From: Cordia subcordata
Lineage: Eukaryota; Streptophyta; Magnoliopsida; Boraginales; Cordiaceae
Direction: 5' to 3'
Assembly: GCA_028554755.1 (NCBI GenBank)
Contig: JAPTOF010000025.1
Span: 5,443,501-5,507,500, forward strand
Length of the DNA stretch: 64,000 nt
The stretch's first letter is position 1, and the number at the start of each line of letters is the position of its first letter. Under the pieces are notes generated by a model. That model had not been told where the DNA came from. It searched no databases and was given only the letters and a program-made list of their open reading frames with translations. The position numbers and the translations under genes are program-made. Shown piece after piece: positions 35,141 through 47,631 of this stretch.

Positions 35141-36136
35141 TATATATTATGCTCTACCAATACAGAACATAAAGAAATATGCATCACATGACATAGAAAC
35201 TACCTTTGGGCTAAGTTACTAATTCAAATAGATTCCTATGTACTCAAATGATGAAACTATCAAATTGTCTTCCTTTCTTTAGTCCCTGTGGGTAAATTAA
35301 AGAATATAAGTTGATATTTCATCCTAATTAATCACATGTCACAGTATAATAAAAATTCCTGTGGGATAAAATTTATTATACTAAATTGTGATATAATTAC
35401 AACTAATGTCTTTAACTAAAGTGATCTAACACAACAAATTAATGTATAACTTTTCCTAATTAAAAATGCTATGGCTACTCTCTAATCAGTAAAAATTATA
35501 CGAATCACAAGACATTAAAATAATTTATTAATTATATGAATTAATAAATTCATATAAAATACCAAAGTCATGCTTCCAAGGAAACAAAATTCTCAAGAAA
35601 TCATACTCACAATAGATTTCTAAAATAAACTTAACACAATGCCCTAGTTAGCAAAAGAAATGCTTGCACTAAATAAGGATATACATGAAGGCATGACTAG
35701 GCATCAAAGATAAGCCTGACTTATATATCACATTAAACCATACAGGATAAACGTTAAAACCATATAAATCTCAATGCAACATTTGCTGCCTTGCCAACCC
35801 ATATGTAAGGATGATGATATATATCTACATTGTCATCATCTAGACAAAACTTGGCTTACAAAATGATAGGCCATCAACAACGAGTGAGACCAATAAATAA
35901 ATATATATATATATATATGTGTGTGTATGTGTGTGGGTGTGTGTTTTTCTTTTATCATTCTTAAATCTAGTGAAACCAATAATATGTCTAATATATATAT
36001 ATACTCATGATGTCATAAAGAAAATGTTGATCAATGGCCTCAACACTAACAAGGCAGAATTGAATTTTCTTAAAATGTTTCAAATAAGAACCCATTCAAG
36101 GCATCAAGGCAGAGGCAAATTTGCTTTGATATCAAC
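35141..36136 (-). other. 5' untranslated leader of the Copia element
   Basis: About 1 kb lies between the LTR and gag. It is AT-rich, with a (TA)n(TG)n microsatellite at about 35,900-35,945, and it ends at the primer-binding-type word at about 36,123-36,135. Confidence 0.6.
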
Positions 36137-36527
36137 TGTAAGTTATATTTATCATAAAAACTTCTATAGCATGATCTATTATGTGAAAAATTAAACACAT
36201 AAGATCATTAAGCAGAATTAATATCAAAGGATTGCATACCTCCAGCCATTGATGTGACTATTGCAAAATAAACTTTGGATTCTTCTAAGCCTTGAACAAA
36301 TCTTAGTGATGGCGTATTTTCTCTCTTTTGATATATCAGGCTTAGGGACCTCAAAAGAAAACCCCTTATATCTTTATCAGTTTTTTCCCCATCAGAAAAA
36401 CTATCAATAGTGTTACCCAATCATGGATAGTTACTAGTGGTTTTTGATTTTATAATTAATGGTTTGTTTTTCTTTACTTTATGGAAATATTGGACCACGT
36501 AAATAAGAATTTAATTAAATTTGAACA
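36137..36527 (-). repeat. 5' LTR of the Copia element
   Basis: It is the partner of 29,583-29,975. It ends next to the TTGATATCAAAGC primer-binding-type word. Confidence 0.9.
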
Positions 36528-37815
36528 TAATCCTTGTTCGTGATAATTCATTATTAAACAAAAGAAAAAACACGAACAAGATTTCCAACTTTAAAGAAAA
36601 ATCTAACTCCCATTATTCCAGAAAGTTCAAAAACAAGAAATAATAAAGATATAAAAAAAAAGAAGCAATCAATAAAAGCAAAAAAAAAAAAAAAAGATGT
36701 TTAAAGTACATTCACATAGAAAAGTATGGAGAAACATACATCTACCGCTATCATTAGTCTTTGAGAAATCATTCCATGCACTCCACCCAATATTACAGAC
36801 CTTTTAATTTATTTGTTTTTCCTTTAAAAAAAAAAAAGAGTGCGGCGGCGCTTAAAAATAAGAGCTTTAAAAAAATTCACGAAGTTTACAATAGCTTAGT
36901 ACAAGACTACCTAATAATCACTTAAAAATTCTCGCAAACTAATTTTCAAATCAGAGTTGCCAATTAACAATTAATTTTTTCCTCCTGAATTCATATTTGA
37001 AGGCCTAAATTAGTACCGCCGTGTGTATCCCCTTATAACATTATAAATTTTATAAACGGTCCCTATTATTTATAAAAAAAAAAGTCAATTTGATCTTTAT
37101 TGTTGTGTTAATTTGGTCTTTATTGTTTACAAAATGACTTATTTGGTCCCTAACATATTCAAAAATATCACTTCATTATTGAAATTGAATAATTTTCAAT
37201 GTCAAATGCATTAAAATAATTTATTTATATTTAAAATTGAATATAGTCAAACTATTCTCTATCATTTCAAAATATTTATATTTGTCCTAAATGTTTCCCT
37301 GATATTAAAAATGCGGATTAATTTTCCTATGTTTTGAAAATTTTTGGTCTCTAATATCTTTATATGTATTAAGATAGTTGAGTGGGGTGCCATCTCACAA
37401 TTACAATTTTTTTGAAAAAAAAAATTAGTGTGTTCTTTTTTTTACACTATGCTAAGTTTTTGTTTTTTTATTTAATATATGTGTTTGTTTTTTTATTTAA
37501 TATATGTGTACTAGTTGCTTCTTTAGTTTTCTTTATTTTTTTATTTTTAATAAATACTACTTTTTTATATTGAAAATTTGACAAAAAAAAACTAAAAGGT
37601 AAACTAATTTCTTAACTCTTAATCTTCTTATCTATTAACTATAATTTTAATTCTAAGTTAGGGTGGTACGTAAATTTCATAATTCTTTCTTTATTTTTTA
37701 ATGTTTTTAAAGTGATACTAAATATTACTATTATTATTACTTTTATTTTTGACAAAATAGAGTGTCACATAGCACCTCATGATTTTTTTAGTTTTGTTCT
37801 TCTATTTGAAACTTA
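36528..37815. other. AT-rich intergenic DNA
   Basis: No gene is seen. A perfect 10-bp inverted repeat CTTGTTCGTG/CACGAACAAG (36,533-36,542 and 36,571-36,580) lies just outside the Copia insertion. Repetitive GGTCCCTA-type words near 37,050-37,160 resemble dispersed plant repeats. Confidence 0.45.
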
Positions 37816-38164
37816 GGTTGCGTTTGATTTGCCTGTTTTCTGTTTTTGTTTTCTAGTTTTTATTTTCTATTTTCTAAAATTTAGAGAATGTGTTTGGTTA
37901 AGAAAAGTGTTTTTTTTAATGTTTATTTACAAAATTGTCACCTTGTTTTCTAAATTTTTTAAATTATTTACAAAACTGCCATCTTGTTTTCTAAATCTTT
38001 TAGAGTTATTTACAAAATGCTACCTTATTTTCAGAGAAAACACTTTTTTGATATTTTCTATTTTATGAAAATGAAAACAAAAATGATTAATCAAATAAGT
38101 TTTCTATCCTAATTTTCATTTTCTATGAAAATGAAAACAGAAAACAGGCAAACCAAACACACCC
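37816..38164. mobile_element. MITE with TTA target duplication (349 bp)
   Basis: TTA flanks both sides (37,813-37,815 and 38,165-38,167). The ends GGTTGCGTTTGATTTGCCTG and AACAGGCAAACCAAACACAC are inverted partners, and the match continues through TTTTCTGTTTT. Noncoding. The TTA duplication suggests a PIF/Harbinger origin. Confidence 0.75.
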
Positions 38165-38239
38165 TTAAACATTAAAGAGGAAAAAATAAAAAAGAAAAAA
38201 CCTCAACTTGTATCATTCTAGTCATCATCATGGAATGCA

Positions 38240-38240
38240 A

Positions 38241-38296
<56 letters not shown>
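38240..38296. repeat. Microsatellite (TA)n(GA)n
   Basis: A pure TA run is followed directly by a pure GA run. Confidence 0.95.
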
Positions 38297-38299
<3 letters not shown>

Positions 38300-38631
38300 C
38301 ATAATAAGAAAGGAACCAAACATTCACTTATACATAGGACTCTGATAAGCAAATAATTAATAACTAATCCCAATCCTACACCAAAGCTAGGTTGATATAT
38401 CTAGAAACACAAAATCTAACCAGGAAAAACCAAAATGTTACTCAAACTTCCTCTATCAAATTGTGAGAAACCAACTAAGAATTATACAAAAAGAGGTCAA
38501 TAAGCAATAACTAATCCCTAGCTACATCAAAGCTTGGTTAATTGATCTAAAAATAACAAACACTATTATTGAGATTAGCTCCATTACCGAGATTAGACCG
38601 TCTCCTATTTTTATTTCGTCATATTTTTGAA
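38297..38631. other. Noncoding AT-rich DNA
   Basis: Nothing recognised. Confidence 0.5.
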
Positions 38632-40900
38632 TGGGAAGATTTAACAAATGATGAATTAGTTTCTCATCAGCAACTCCTTTATCATCATGTACACATGAAA
38701 GTAATCCTATTACTCTATGTGGAAGTACCACTCTAAGTGGGAGTGTGTTACTTCAAGTGGAAGCAACAACACAAATCTTATTCCAAATAGGAATGGGATT
38801 ATTCCAAATGGGTTGTGAATATTTATCGGCCCAATTTAACGAGATATGTGATAAAAAGGAGATAGTTCATCAGTTGACTATTCCCAATACTCTACAACAA
38901 AATGGTGTTGCGGAAAGAAGGAATAGAACGCTTCTTGAGATGGTTAGTTCTATGATGGTGTAGGCTCAATTGCCTATCTCTCATTGGGGAGATGCTTTGT
39001 TGACCGCAGCCTATATCCTTAGTCGCGTGCATACAAAATCAGTTACAACCACTCTATATTGAGTTATGGACTGGGAGACAACCCAACCTAAGTGTTTTGA
39101 AACCTTGGGGATGTGCTGCTTATACACATGATTCCTCTCACAAATATGGCAAGTTGGGCCCGAGAGGAAAGAAAAGTATCTTTATTAGATACTCAAAAAC
39201 CTCGAAAGGTTATGTGTTTATAGGTCAACAATATAGTGGGAATGTAATTGAATTCAAATCTCGAGATGTCACATTCTTAAAGACTAAATTTCCAAATAAG
39301 GGAGAGATAGGTCAAAGCCTATCCTTATTTGAGGTGGAGGATCAGGACGAAGAAGGACCACTTCATTTGAGTGGGAGGATTTTAGCAAATGATGAATTGG
39401 TTCCTCATCAACAAACTCCTTCATCATCAGTTGCGAATGAAAGTGATCCTGTTGTTCTAAGTAAGAGTGACCAAATAGATCTTGTCCTGAGTGGGAGCGA
39501 GATCTATGTTCCTCATCCAAATGGGAGCCACGTTGATCCAAATGGAAAGATGAAGTAAGGTTTGATAAATCACAAATGAGACGTGGTTCTAGAAAAAAAT
39601 TTCTTGCCGATGATTTAAGATTGAAGACAGTGAACTCCTTAAAATGCTCCTGCAACATAGAGATGAGCCAAATAATGTGAGAGAGGCTTTTTCATCCCCT
39701 TCTAAGGACAAATAGATAATAGTAATAAAAGAAGAAATGGAGTCTATGAGGATCAACAAAGTTTGAGAACTAGTTAACCTCCCAGAAGGATGCAAAACAA
39801 TTGGGAACAAGTGGGTTCTCAAAATCAAGAAAAAGGCTGATGGCACAATTGAGAGATATAAGGCTCGATTGGTGGGCAAAAAGGTATACACAACATGAAG
39901 CAGTAGACTATGAAGAGACTTTTTCTCCTACCATAAGATTTAACTCCATTCACCTACTCCTAGCTATAATTGCTTATTTAGATCTTGAATTGCACCAAAT
40001 GGATATGAAAGCTGTCTTTCTCAATGGAGAATTAAATAAAGATATTTATATGAAGTAATTTTGGTGTTTAATTAAAGGTAGACCATAAACATAAGATTTA
40101 TAGACTTTTGAAGTCCATTTATGGTCTTACACCAAAAGATCTAAGAGCAATTAAGTAGTTATGACATCATGTGTTAATGACATAATAATAGCTAGATATG
40201 TATAATGTGGAATTTTATAAGCAAGGTAAAAGACCTAGTTGATATTCTCACTTTGAGTTCAATGATATGAGTAAAACATTGTATATTCTTGAGGTAGAGA
40301 TCTCAAAATATCGTTCAAGGAAATTTTTGTCTCTATTTGTTAGAGCACAATGTTTAATAAAGTACTTCAATGAGTTAATACACAGAAAACACAACCCATA
40401 AAAATTCCTATGAAGTATAAGTGAATATTTCAGTGTCAAAGTGCGTCCTAAGACTTTTCAAGTGAAAGAATAGATGTGCCACTTCCCAACAAGCATATTT
40501 GAAAGTCTTGTACTATGTGATGTGTACTAGAATAGATATCTTTTTCGCAAATGGCTTGGTAAATAGATATTAACCCAATGCAAAATCAACATTTTGGAAG
40601 TCAGTTCAGAGGATCATGAAACTGAAATTAGGTTTGTGTTACTCGTTTCAATAGAGCAAAAGGTTGTTTGATTGAAGAAGTTCTTAGCTTTTTATGATTG
40701 GCAATGCAATAATATTGATCCAATGTTAGTCTATTATGATAATGAAACTACAATTGCATGTACCAAGAACTGTAAGATTTTTCACCAAAACACGTAAGCA
40801 CCAAATGTAATTGTGTAAAAGACATAATTACGCAAGGATGTGAACATGAAATATATTTGAATATGGAATATGGTCACAAGTATGGTGACTAAGTGTATTC
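38632..40900 (+). pseudogene. Rearranged Ty1/Copia relic: integrase, RT and RNase H pieces
   Basis: Integrase end, 38,800-38,963: EYLSAQFNEIC and QQNGVAERRNRTLLEMV, then LPISHWGDALLTAAYIL after a stop. C-terminal region 39,097-39,558: MKPWGCAAYTH, KSIFIRYSKTSKGYVF, SRDVTFLKTKF, then a repetitive spacer. RT start 39,790-40,058: NKWVLKIKKKADGTIERYKARLV, then, after a frame change, AVDYEETFSPT and LDLELHQMDMKAVFLNGEL. A decayed RNase H region (about 40,640-40,800) has DNETTIACTKN. The YVDD part is lost. Bases 38,632-38,730 duplicate the spacer at 39,372-39,480, so the relic is rearranged or made of two copies. No LTR pair was found. Confidence 0.75.
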
Positions 40901-42166
40901 CTATATGTGTGTTTGGTGTACACACTTGATCTAAAGGATCATATAGATGTTAATATACTTTTTCTATTGTTTTTTCCAATATTTACAAGAGGATTGTTCA
41001 ATTATTGATTTATATACATATATATATATTATGTGAATGTTTTGTGCATTCATTGTTTACTAATGATATATGTTGGGTAGACAAGAGGTTAGCATTCTCA
41101 CACAGATAACTGCCTCTATTATCTTCGTGATAAGTGGAGATGAGACAAGATTTTAAGGAAATTATTAGAGGGACAACTTTGAGAGCTATATACTTAAAAT
41201 CACATATATCGCCTAAATAGTGACAAAAGGTCATCATGGTTTTTTTTAGTGATTATGTTCACCAAGTCTACCTTGTAAGTTAGATATGAGTTCAAGTTAA
41301 TGACTAGATCAAGGAACTCAATTTTAGAAATTTGTAGTGTCTAAATATCATTTGTAAAGCATTCTTTACGAGATAAAGACATATGCTCTATAGGAAAAAG
41401 AGAAAATGTTGTAGCACATGTTTCATACCATTTGTGCTAGTTTCGACCAAATGGGTTAACATAAATATGATTTCAACTTATGTTGTGTGAGACCTGGAGC
41501 CTTTATGGGAGCTCTATAAGTGTACACACAGATTTCGATCAGGTACTTGAGACTCAGTTTGATGTTCTATGTTTTAGTGTGCTACTAAAGGACCATGTAT
41601 GTAAATTCAGTCTGGCAGTACATGTCTAGAAAAGCGAGTTGAGTTGATGTCAAGAGGATCGTTAGAAAAGGAAGATCATTGACAGAATGTCATTAGTCTG
41701 CATTCACTAGTCAACCAATTATAGCTTGTTATGAGTTACGAGATATAATTGTAGATATAAGCTATGATAAATGGGATCTCAAAAGATATCTTAATGTAAT
41801 TCATATGATCTCGGGTACTTGCATACTCTTTTGATCTACTTACAGATTTGATATCTTAATAGACATATAGCATTTAGGCTCTCATAGTATACTCGTCGAA
41901 CGGTCTACTTTCTCTATATGAACGATCGCAAATTTTAATGGGAATTTATTACTCAACTTAAAGTATATGAGCACTCCCGTTGTCTGTGAATGGGAGATGT
42001 TGCATTTAGTAAGGTCCATCCATAAGAGGTGTTCATTTATTTAAAGGGTATTTTAATTTACTTTGATAACTACTATGTAATCCTAATTATATTAGGATTA
42101 AGACACATTGAGAAGGTATATATATAGTGCCTTATTAACAATATGATGAAGAAGTTCTTCTATCGT
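40901..42166. other. Noncoding DNA, perhaps 3' part of the Copia relic
   Basis: No gene is supported. By position, downstream of RNase H on the same strand, it could contain a decayed 3' LTR. The TATATATAG at about 42,117-42,127 and the repeats that follow would suit an LTR, but there is no second copy to confirm it. Confidence 0.35.
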
Positions 42167-42373
42167 ATTCTCCATATATCATATACGAGAAGTCTATTCT
42201 CCATATATCATATATGAGAAGTTTGAGAAAAAGTCTGTAAGAATTCTACAATAACAAAGAAGGTTTTAGATTGTGGATTTTGCAATAACAAAGAACTGCA
42301 ATAACAAAGAAGGGTCTTTAGATTGTGGATTCTGCAATAGCAAAGAAGAGCAAAGAAGGGTTTTAGATTGTGG
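42167..42373. repeat. Short tandem repeats: 29-bp pair and about 50-bp triplet
   Basis: TATTCTCCATATATCATATA followed by (C/T)GAGAAGT occurs at about 42,167 and 42,196. Then CAATAACAAAGAAGG...TTTAGATTGTGGATT occurs three times between 42,249 and 42,373 with variable spacing. Confidence 0.75.
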
Positions 42374-42539
42374 AAACAAGGAGATTCATCTAATATACCG
42401 TAAGGATCTCCACCGATTAGTAATTTCAGTCGCGATTCGTTCAAAATTAAATTTTGCTTCCGTATTTAAGAGGAAACATGTAAGTCTCCTAACTTTTATA
42501 TTCAATTATGTATTGAATCATATTTGCCTTTCACTGGGT

Positions 42540-42808
42540 TTCGATATAGGTCGGCGGAGGTAGACCTCGACCACTCGTTTCAATGGGCAATGGACTATAG
42601 CCTGGAATGTTTCGGGACCGGCGTGATCACCACCAGCTCAAATCCTTGGCAAGTTCAACAAACATGGGATGGTAAAATTGACTCGGACCATTCGGTGGGT
42701 GATTGCAACGATTCTTCAGTGAGGAATTGCAACTGTTCACTGGTAGGTAAGGATTCTTCGGTGGGTAACCGCATCGATTCTTCAGTGGGTAATTCCACTT
42801 CCACTTAA
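42540..42808 (+). other. Unassigned coding-like segment with 24-bp repeats
   Basis: A stretch of higher G+C follows an acceptor-like TTTCGATATAG at 42,549 and is open to a TAA at 42,806-42,808. It ends in 24-bp units (from about 42,688) encoding variants of DSSVGN(C/R)(N/I). I do not recognise a family. It could be an exon of an unidentified gene or a piece of a transposon. No initiator or further exon is evident. Confidence 0.3.
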
Positions 42809-43895
42809 TTACCTAGACCACCCATCACCAGTCACCACCCTAACCCTAACTTGTTGCCAATTAGTCTTTCGCTTTGACCTTGGCGATTTCTGAATCATAA
42901 AGCGAAGGGTTAATGCGCTTTTTGTGCCTCTCTTTCTCTCTCTCTCTATATATATATATATTATATATATATAATAGGTGGTCAGGTTTATAGAGTAGTT
43001 TCTTGTGGATCAAGCTAGGGTTAGCCCTCTCCTAAACTTGGTTAGAATTTCATGTTGCAGACCATGGTTGTTTCTTTAGGTTATTTTCATACATTTTTTG
43101 TTAAATTGAAAAAATATACTTTCAATATATTAGTGAATCATCTCTAACAACCTAATTATTAAGTCACACAAATATATATATATATATATGTATGTATGTA
43201 TGTATGTTTATATATATATTTATGAGTTTATAAACCATTTTATGCTAAATAATAAGGTGCCCATATTAAAAAGTAATGGAGTAACGCATTGAACAAAGGA
43301 TTTTCAATGGGTGGAAGTGAAACGGATGGTGAACTGCATTCTAAGAGTGTGTATATATGGTGGCGAAGCTAAGTAAACGGGTGGTTACAGTGTAAAGTTT
43401 GAGTTTTATTGATTAAATGAGGGGTTCCTCTGTAAAATTTGAGCCATATGAGGTGGAAACTGTAAAAATTGAATCCTTTCATCTTAGATTGGGTAAACGA
43501 TTACAAGTTTTCTAGGAATTTCATTCTTTTTTTTGAGATTTTGGTGGAAATTAGAATTAGTAAAGTTCAGGGACAAATATAGTGATGACAATGATAGAAT
43601 TGGCATTGAGTACCATGTTATATATAATTTGTGCTCGAATGCAATTGAATGCTTCAAGGATGTCGTTTGCTATTTCGAGTGGACCGATGAGATCTTAGCA
43701 ATGTAAGCAATTGTATATATATACACACACACATGTCGATCAATTCATTGAATATCGGCAATACTTTTATGCTTAAAACCTTTTAGAGAATGTATACCAA
43801 TAGAAGCTCTCTTGGGAGTACTTGCGTGCATGAAACTCACATAAAAAAAAAAATGGATCCATTTGGACCACAAACCTCCCAGGTGAGGAAGCAAA
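42809..43895. other. Noncoding DNA with microsatellites
   Basis: (CT)n(TA)n at about 42,930-42,975 and (TA)n(TATG)n at about 43,172-43,206. No gene is seen. Confidence 0.5.
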
Positions 43896-44780
43896 ACATC
43901 ACATTTCTCACAAATTAGGCATGGAAAACATACACATTCCTGGCATGACAAAAGGCATCCGGATGGCTACCTCTGCAACCATTGGAGCAATAGTTTCCCA
44001 TGCCCCCCTCTCTTTGCAAAGATTAGCGATGTGTTCTCTTGGCACATGGTCTTGGGCGATTCATCTCTTGCATATTAATGTGCCAAGCTTTCACTTGAAT
44101 CCAAATTCCTTGGATACTTTCTCTTGGGTTCTTTCCCCAAATGATTCATTTTCTTTCAAACGTACGTGGGAGTTCTTTCGGGCTAAAGGAAGCAAAATCA
44201 ATTGGCATAATATTTTATGGTTCAAAGGGCATACTCCTCGACATGCATTCGTTTCTTCGCTTGCATTTCATGACAAATTGAGCACAAAACTCAACTTCTT
44301 TATTGGGGTAAGAACATCAATCCTTCATGCTGCCTTTGCAGTTTTATGTTGTGAAACAAGAAGCATCTCTTTTTTTTTTTAATGTTGTTTCACTAGAAAA
44401 ATTAGGAGAAAAGGTTTACAGCTCACTAAATTTGGTGGATGACTCCATTATTGAGTGGGAAATGATTGTGGATTATATCACACTCCTTTTGCTCTCGAAG
44501 AGAACTTGAAGGCAACAACCCCAAAGCACTTTGTTGGAGCAACAATTTTTCATATTTGGTTGGAGAGGAACAGGTGTTTTCAACAATGGAGCCACAACCG
44601 AAGAGCAACTTTTCATTGCTATTTTTAATGATGTCCGAGTCAATATGTTCTTTGGGCAAAAAGTTCACTTCCACTAGTACAAACAAAGCAATTTGTAAAA
44701 CTTGGGGTTTAGAAGATATACTTGTGGAGGTGCTTTGCTCTTTTGATCTCTTTCCATTGGACATTTACCACTTTTTAATG
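43896..44780 (+). pseudogene. LINE-type non-LTR retrotransposon 3' relic (zf-RVT region)
   Basis: 43,921-44,382 reads as the zinc-binding region that follows reverse transcriptase in plant LINEs: DTFSWVLSPNDSFSFKRTWEFF, INWHNILWFKGHTPRHAF and a LSTKLNFF end. Around 44,500-44,620 another frame gives FHIWLERNRCFQQ, the usual C-terminal WxERNxR-type motif. The RT domain is absent, so this is a 5'-truncated and decayed copy, as is usual for LINEs. Confidence 0.7.
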
Positions 44781-45041
44781 AAATGAAAACTGACTTGCGT
44801 CGCAAAAAAGAGAGAAAGGTGGGGGGTGTTTACTCAAAAGGCAAATGGATGGAAGATACAATGAAATTGCAGCATCTCTCGTTCAAAGTAAAACATATCC
44901 CAGCTCCGATCATTACAATTGCAACCAGATGTGTCACAAGCAATCAATCAACTAGGTTTGAGCTACAGATTACAAATTGCAGATGAGAAAGTAGGACTCA
45001 GATGCTACCTAAAGAACTTGTTGCTTGAAGTTCAACGCTCC

Positions 45042-47631
45042 TCAGGACCGAGATCTTCCTCGTGGCGGTGAACGACTGCAGACGATGATGCATTTAGATC
45101 ATTAGTACGAATATCCTTGTACAACAAATTAAGTAGAATAAAATGGAACTCAAAAGCCTTAGATCCTATCTCTTTAGGAGGAGAGAAGCAAGCAGAAAAA
45201 TCAATGTCATCAGGATCTCTAGCCCTCTTCAGCAAAAATACGTGAAATTAAAGAACAAGGTATGTTGATAAATCGTGAAAAATGCAAAAATTGAAATGTT
45301 AAACGACGGTCACCTGCGGTATCTGTTGTTGATGGGGCTTTCTGCTCTACCGTAAGCAGGACTCCCCCTAGGCCCAGGTCTAGAATTTGGCAAGGAGCCA
45401 TGCCCATAATCAGGGCTGCCCCTATCTCTACGATACAGACTTGGAGAACGTCTGCGATCATAGCTTCTATCAGGGGACATGTTTCGGCCTCTTCTGCCAG
45501 GGCTGTACCCGTTTCTTCTATCCTCATCATCTCGAATTGCATACTCCACAGAAATAACCCGATCCATCAACTTACTGCAACTTGGAATCAAATAATCAGA
45601 ACAGCATAGAGATCAGATCCAAAAAAATCTGATCAAGGAAAGGTAAATTTAGTGAGAACCTCTATATGTGATTTTACACAGCTTCTGAAATGGATAAAGA
45701 AAATGGAGAATCTCCTATACTGCAGACTAGCTATTGATGATTATAGATTCCTAGGTTCAAAAAGGATCAAAGTGAAATGTAGGATCCTAGGACATAAAAT
45801 GTATAATTTTCCTTTCAACAACGGAAGTATACAACAGCTCATAATAAAACAAGAGATAACAATATCCCATTTGGCAATAATGCCACATGACTAGATATCA
45901 TCACATTGTTGCAAGTTGCAAGCTATCCTTGTAGCAAATTGCCAATTTAAGACGGAAGCAAAATAGTGCAATCACTATAGGGGAGAAGAAACCTCATATT
46001 TGTAGCTTCTAGTGCTCTGATGGCATCCTCCTGTAACTCATACTGCACGAATGCAAAGTTCCTTCTAATTCTAACATTTGCTATCCTTCCATAGGGCTCA
46101 AAGTGTCTCTCTAGATCCCTCGTCCGAGTGTGAACTGGATCAAAGTTAATGACAAACAAAGTTTTCGAAGGCCTAGCACTAGCTGGAGATCTCCTGGAGC
46201 TGCCTGACCTTCTAGCGCCACGCTCTTGCTGTGACATCAAATTTAGAGCGATTGATTTTGCCAAAGATTACAGAGAAGTAACAATATTTTCTGAGCATCA
46301 TTTAATCATTCCAGCTGAATCTCAATGGTTGTTGTATCAAGCTCGTGCGAGGGGAAACTTACATACCTTAGTCCATTCAACACGAATTCTGCGCCCCTTC
46401 CTACCAAATTCAATCCTGTCAAGCCTTCGGATGGCATCTTCTGCATCGCGCTCGTCTTCCATATAAACAAAAGCAAAACCTATAAAATAAACATGTTAGA
46501 TAACCAAACTGAAAAGTCTTCAGTTAACAAAAAGAGTAGATATACTTTAGACATCAAAAATTAGGTCAAGATGCTTCAGATGAAGATACTTGAGAATATC
46601 ACATAACATTGACGACTCGGTATTACCACCCAAACACCCCATGAAACAAAGGGAAAAAAAATCTGAATGTAGGGAACACAACACCTGCCACTGGATCTGA
46701 GATGGTCATGGTAACTATGTTGAAACATGTCGGAAATTGAAGACTGAGCAAAGTCATGAGGAATGCAAAAGGCAATGGTCTCAGGTAAATGAAGGATGGT
46801 AGAACCATGGCATATCATTTTGGTTCTTCCGGACAAAGAGAAGAACATGTATCTTGGGCACAACCCAGAAAAGAAATGCAGAGAACCATCCATCCACGAA
46901 GATCATGGAAATTCCAAGTAATCCTGCGCCAAAAAAACTGTTGAGCTAGGGGTTTAAATTAAAATAAAAATCTTGCTCTTAGGAAAACCACATATACAAA
47001 GCATCTACGGATAATTATTTTCAGTAACACATGGATCTTCTGTACGGACAGAAGTATCCTTCAATTTCTATCAGATGGTTTCCTCCTTGATTCATGAAGA
47101 ATTGATGAAATCTAGTCAGCTTCATGGTTTAATACAACCTTGAAGCTGGTGATTATCGGTGATTATCGAGACTTTCGAAAGAAGTAAGTCTCTCTCACCT
47201 TCCTCATTCATGTACTTGAACGTTGACAGTCTCCATATCCATCAGAACTAAAACCAATAAAATGGAAGCATAAAGGGAGCATGAAAAGCACACCACACCA
47301 GAACAAAATGTTAAATTCACAAGATGGATTCATCATTTAGCTCTTAATATAGCATAAGATCCAAACAGTAGTGTAGATGCATATACAGGATTGTCCAACT
47401 GGAGTTATCAACCAAGTTAGCATTAAAAACATAACTCATATATAACAAGATGTATTTAATACTTTATCGTAGTAATTTTGAGAACTACATGAACTAAATA
47501 TCTCAGGAATCAAGATGAAGCATACCAGCTTTCATGTCCACCCTCTCAACTTTGCCATATCTTCTGAATAGTTGTTCAACATCAGACTGCCGTGCATCAA
47601 AATCTAAATTGCCACAAAAGATCGGCCTCAT
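45042..47631 (-). CDS. RS31: RS-subfamily SR splicing factor (RS31-like), five coding exons
   Basis: Joining on minus 47526-47631, 46367-46479, 45993-46228, 45314-45574 and 45042-45075 gives 249 residues with matching phases and GT-AG introns. RRM1 (1-73) has RNP2 IFCGNLDF and RNP1 [11 protein letters not shown]2 (about 95-167) has TLFVINFD and NFAFVQYE. The tail (about 175-249) is rich in RS, RSP and SPDY-type repeats and ends [11 protein letters not shown]. Two RRMs and an RS tail without a zinc knuckle or the SWQDLKD motif define the plant-specific RS subfamily; length and C-terminus fit RS31/RS31a best. These nuclear proteins bind pre-mRNA and guide splice-site choice. The start MRPIFCGN is the family norm. 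The intron inside RRM1 is 1,046 bp, and introns of this position in the subfamily are known sites of regulated alternative splicing. Confidence 0.92.

Larger units (their letters stand above)
29583..36527 (-). mobile_element. Nearly full-length Ty1/Copia retrotransposon (about 6.9 kb)
   Basis: The LTRs are 29,583-29,975 (393 bp) and 36,137-36,527 (391 bp). They are very similar by eye, and on the minus strand they begin TGTT and end ACA. Flanks TGATC (29,578-29,582) and TAATC (36,528-36,532) differ at one of five bases. A primer-binding-type TTGATATCAAAGC lies next to the 5' LTR, and a polypurine tract AAGTGGGAAAA next to the 3' LTR. The domain order gag, zinc knuckle, protease, integrase, RT, RNase H is Copia-type. 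A 651-bp MITE (33,238-33,888) interrupts it between protease and integrase. Many stops and frameshifts show it is inactive. Confidence 0.92.

Noticed and set aside
46576..46893. 105-residue minus-strand frame between RRM1 and RRM2 exons of the SR gene
   Set aside because: It lies near the 3' end of the long RRM1 intron and has no recognisable domain. It may overlap alternative exons but is not a separate gene.
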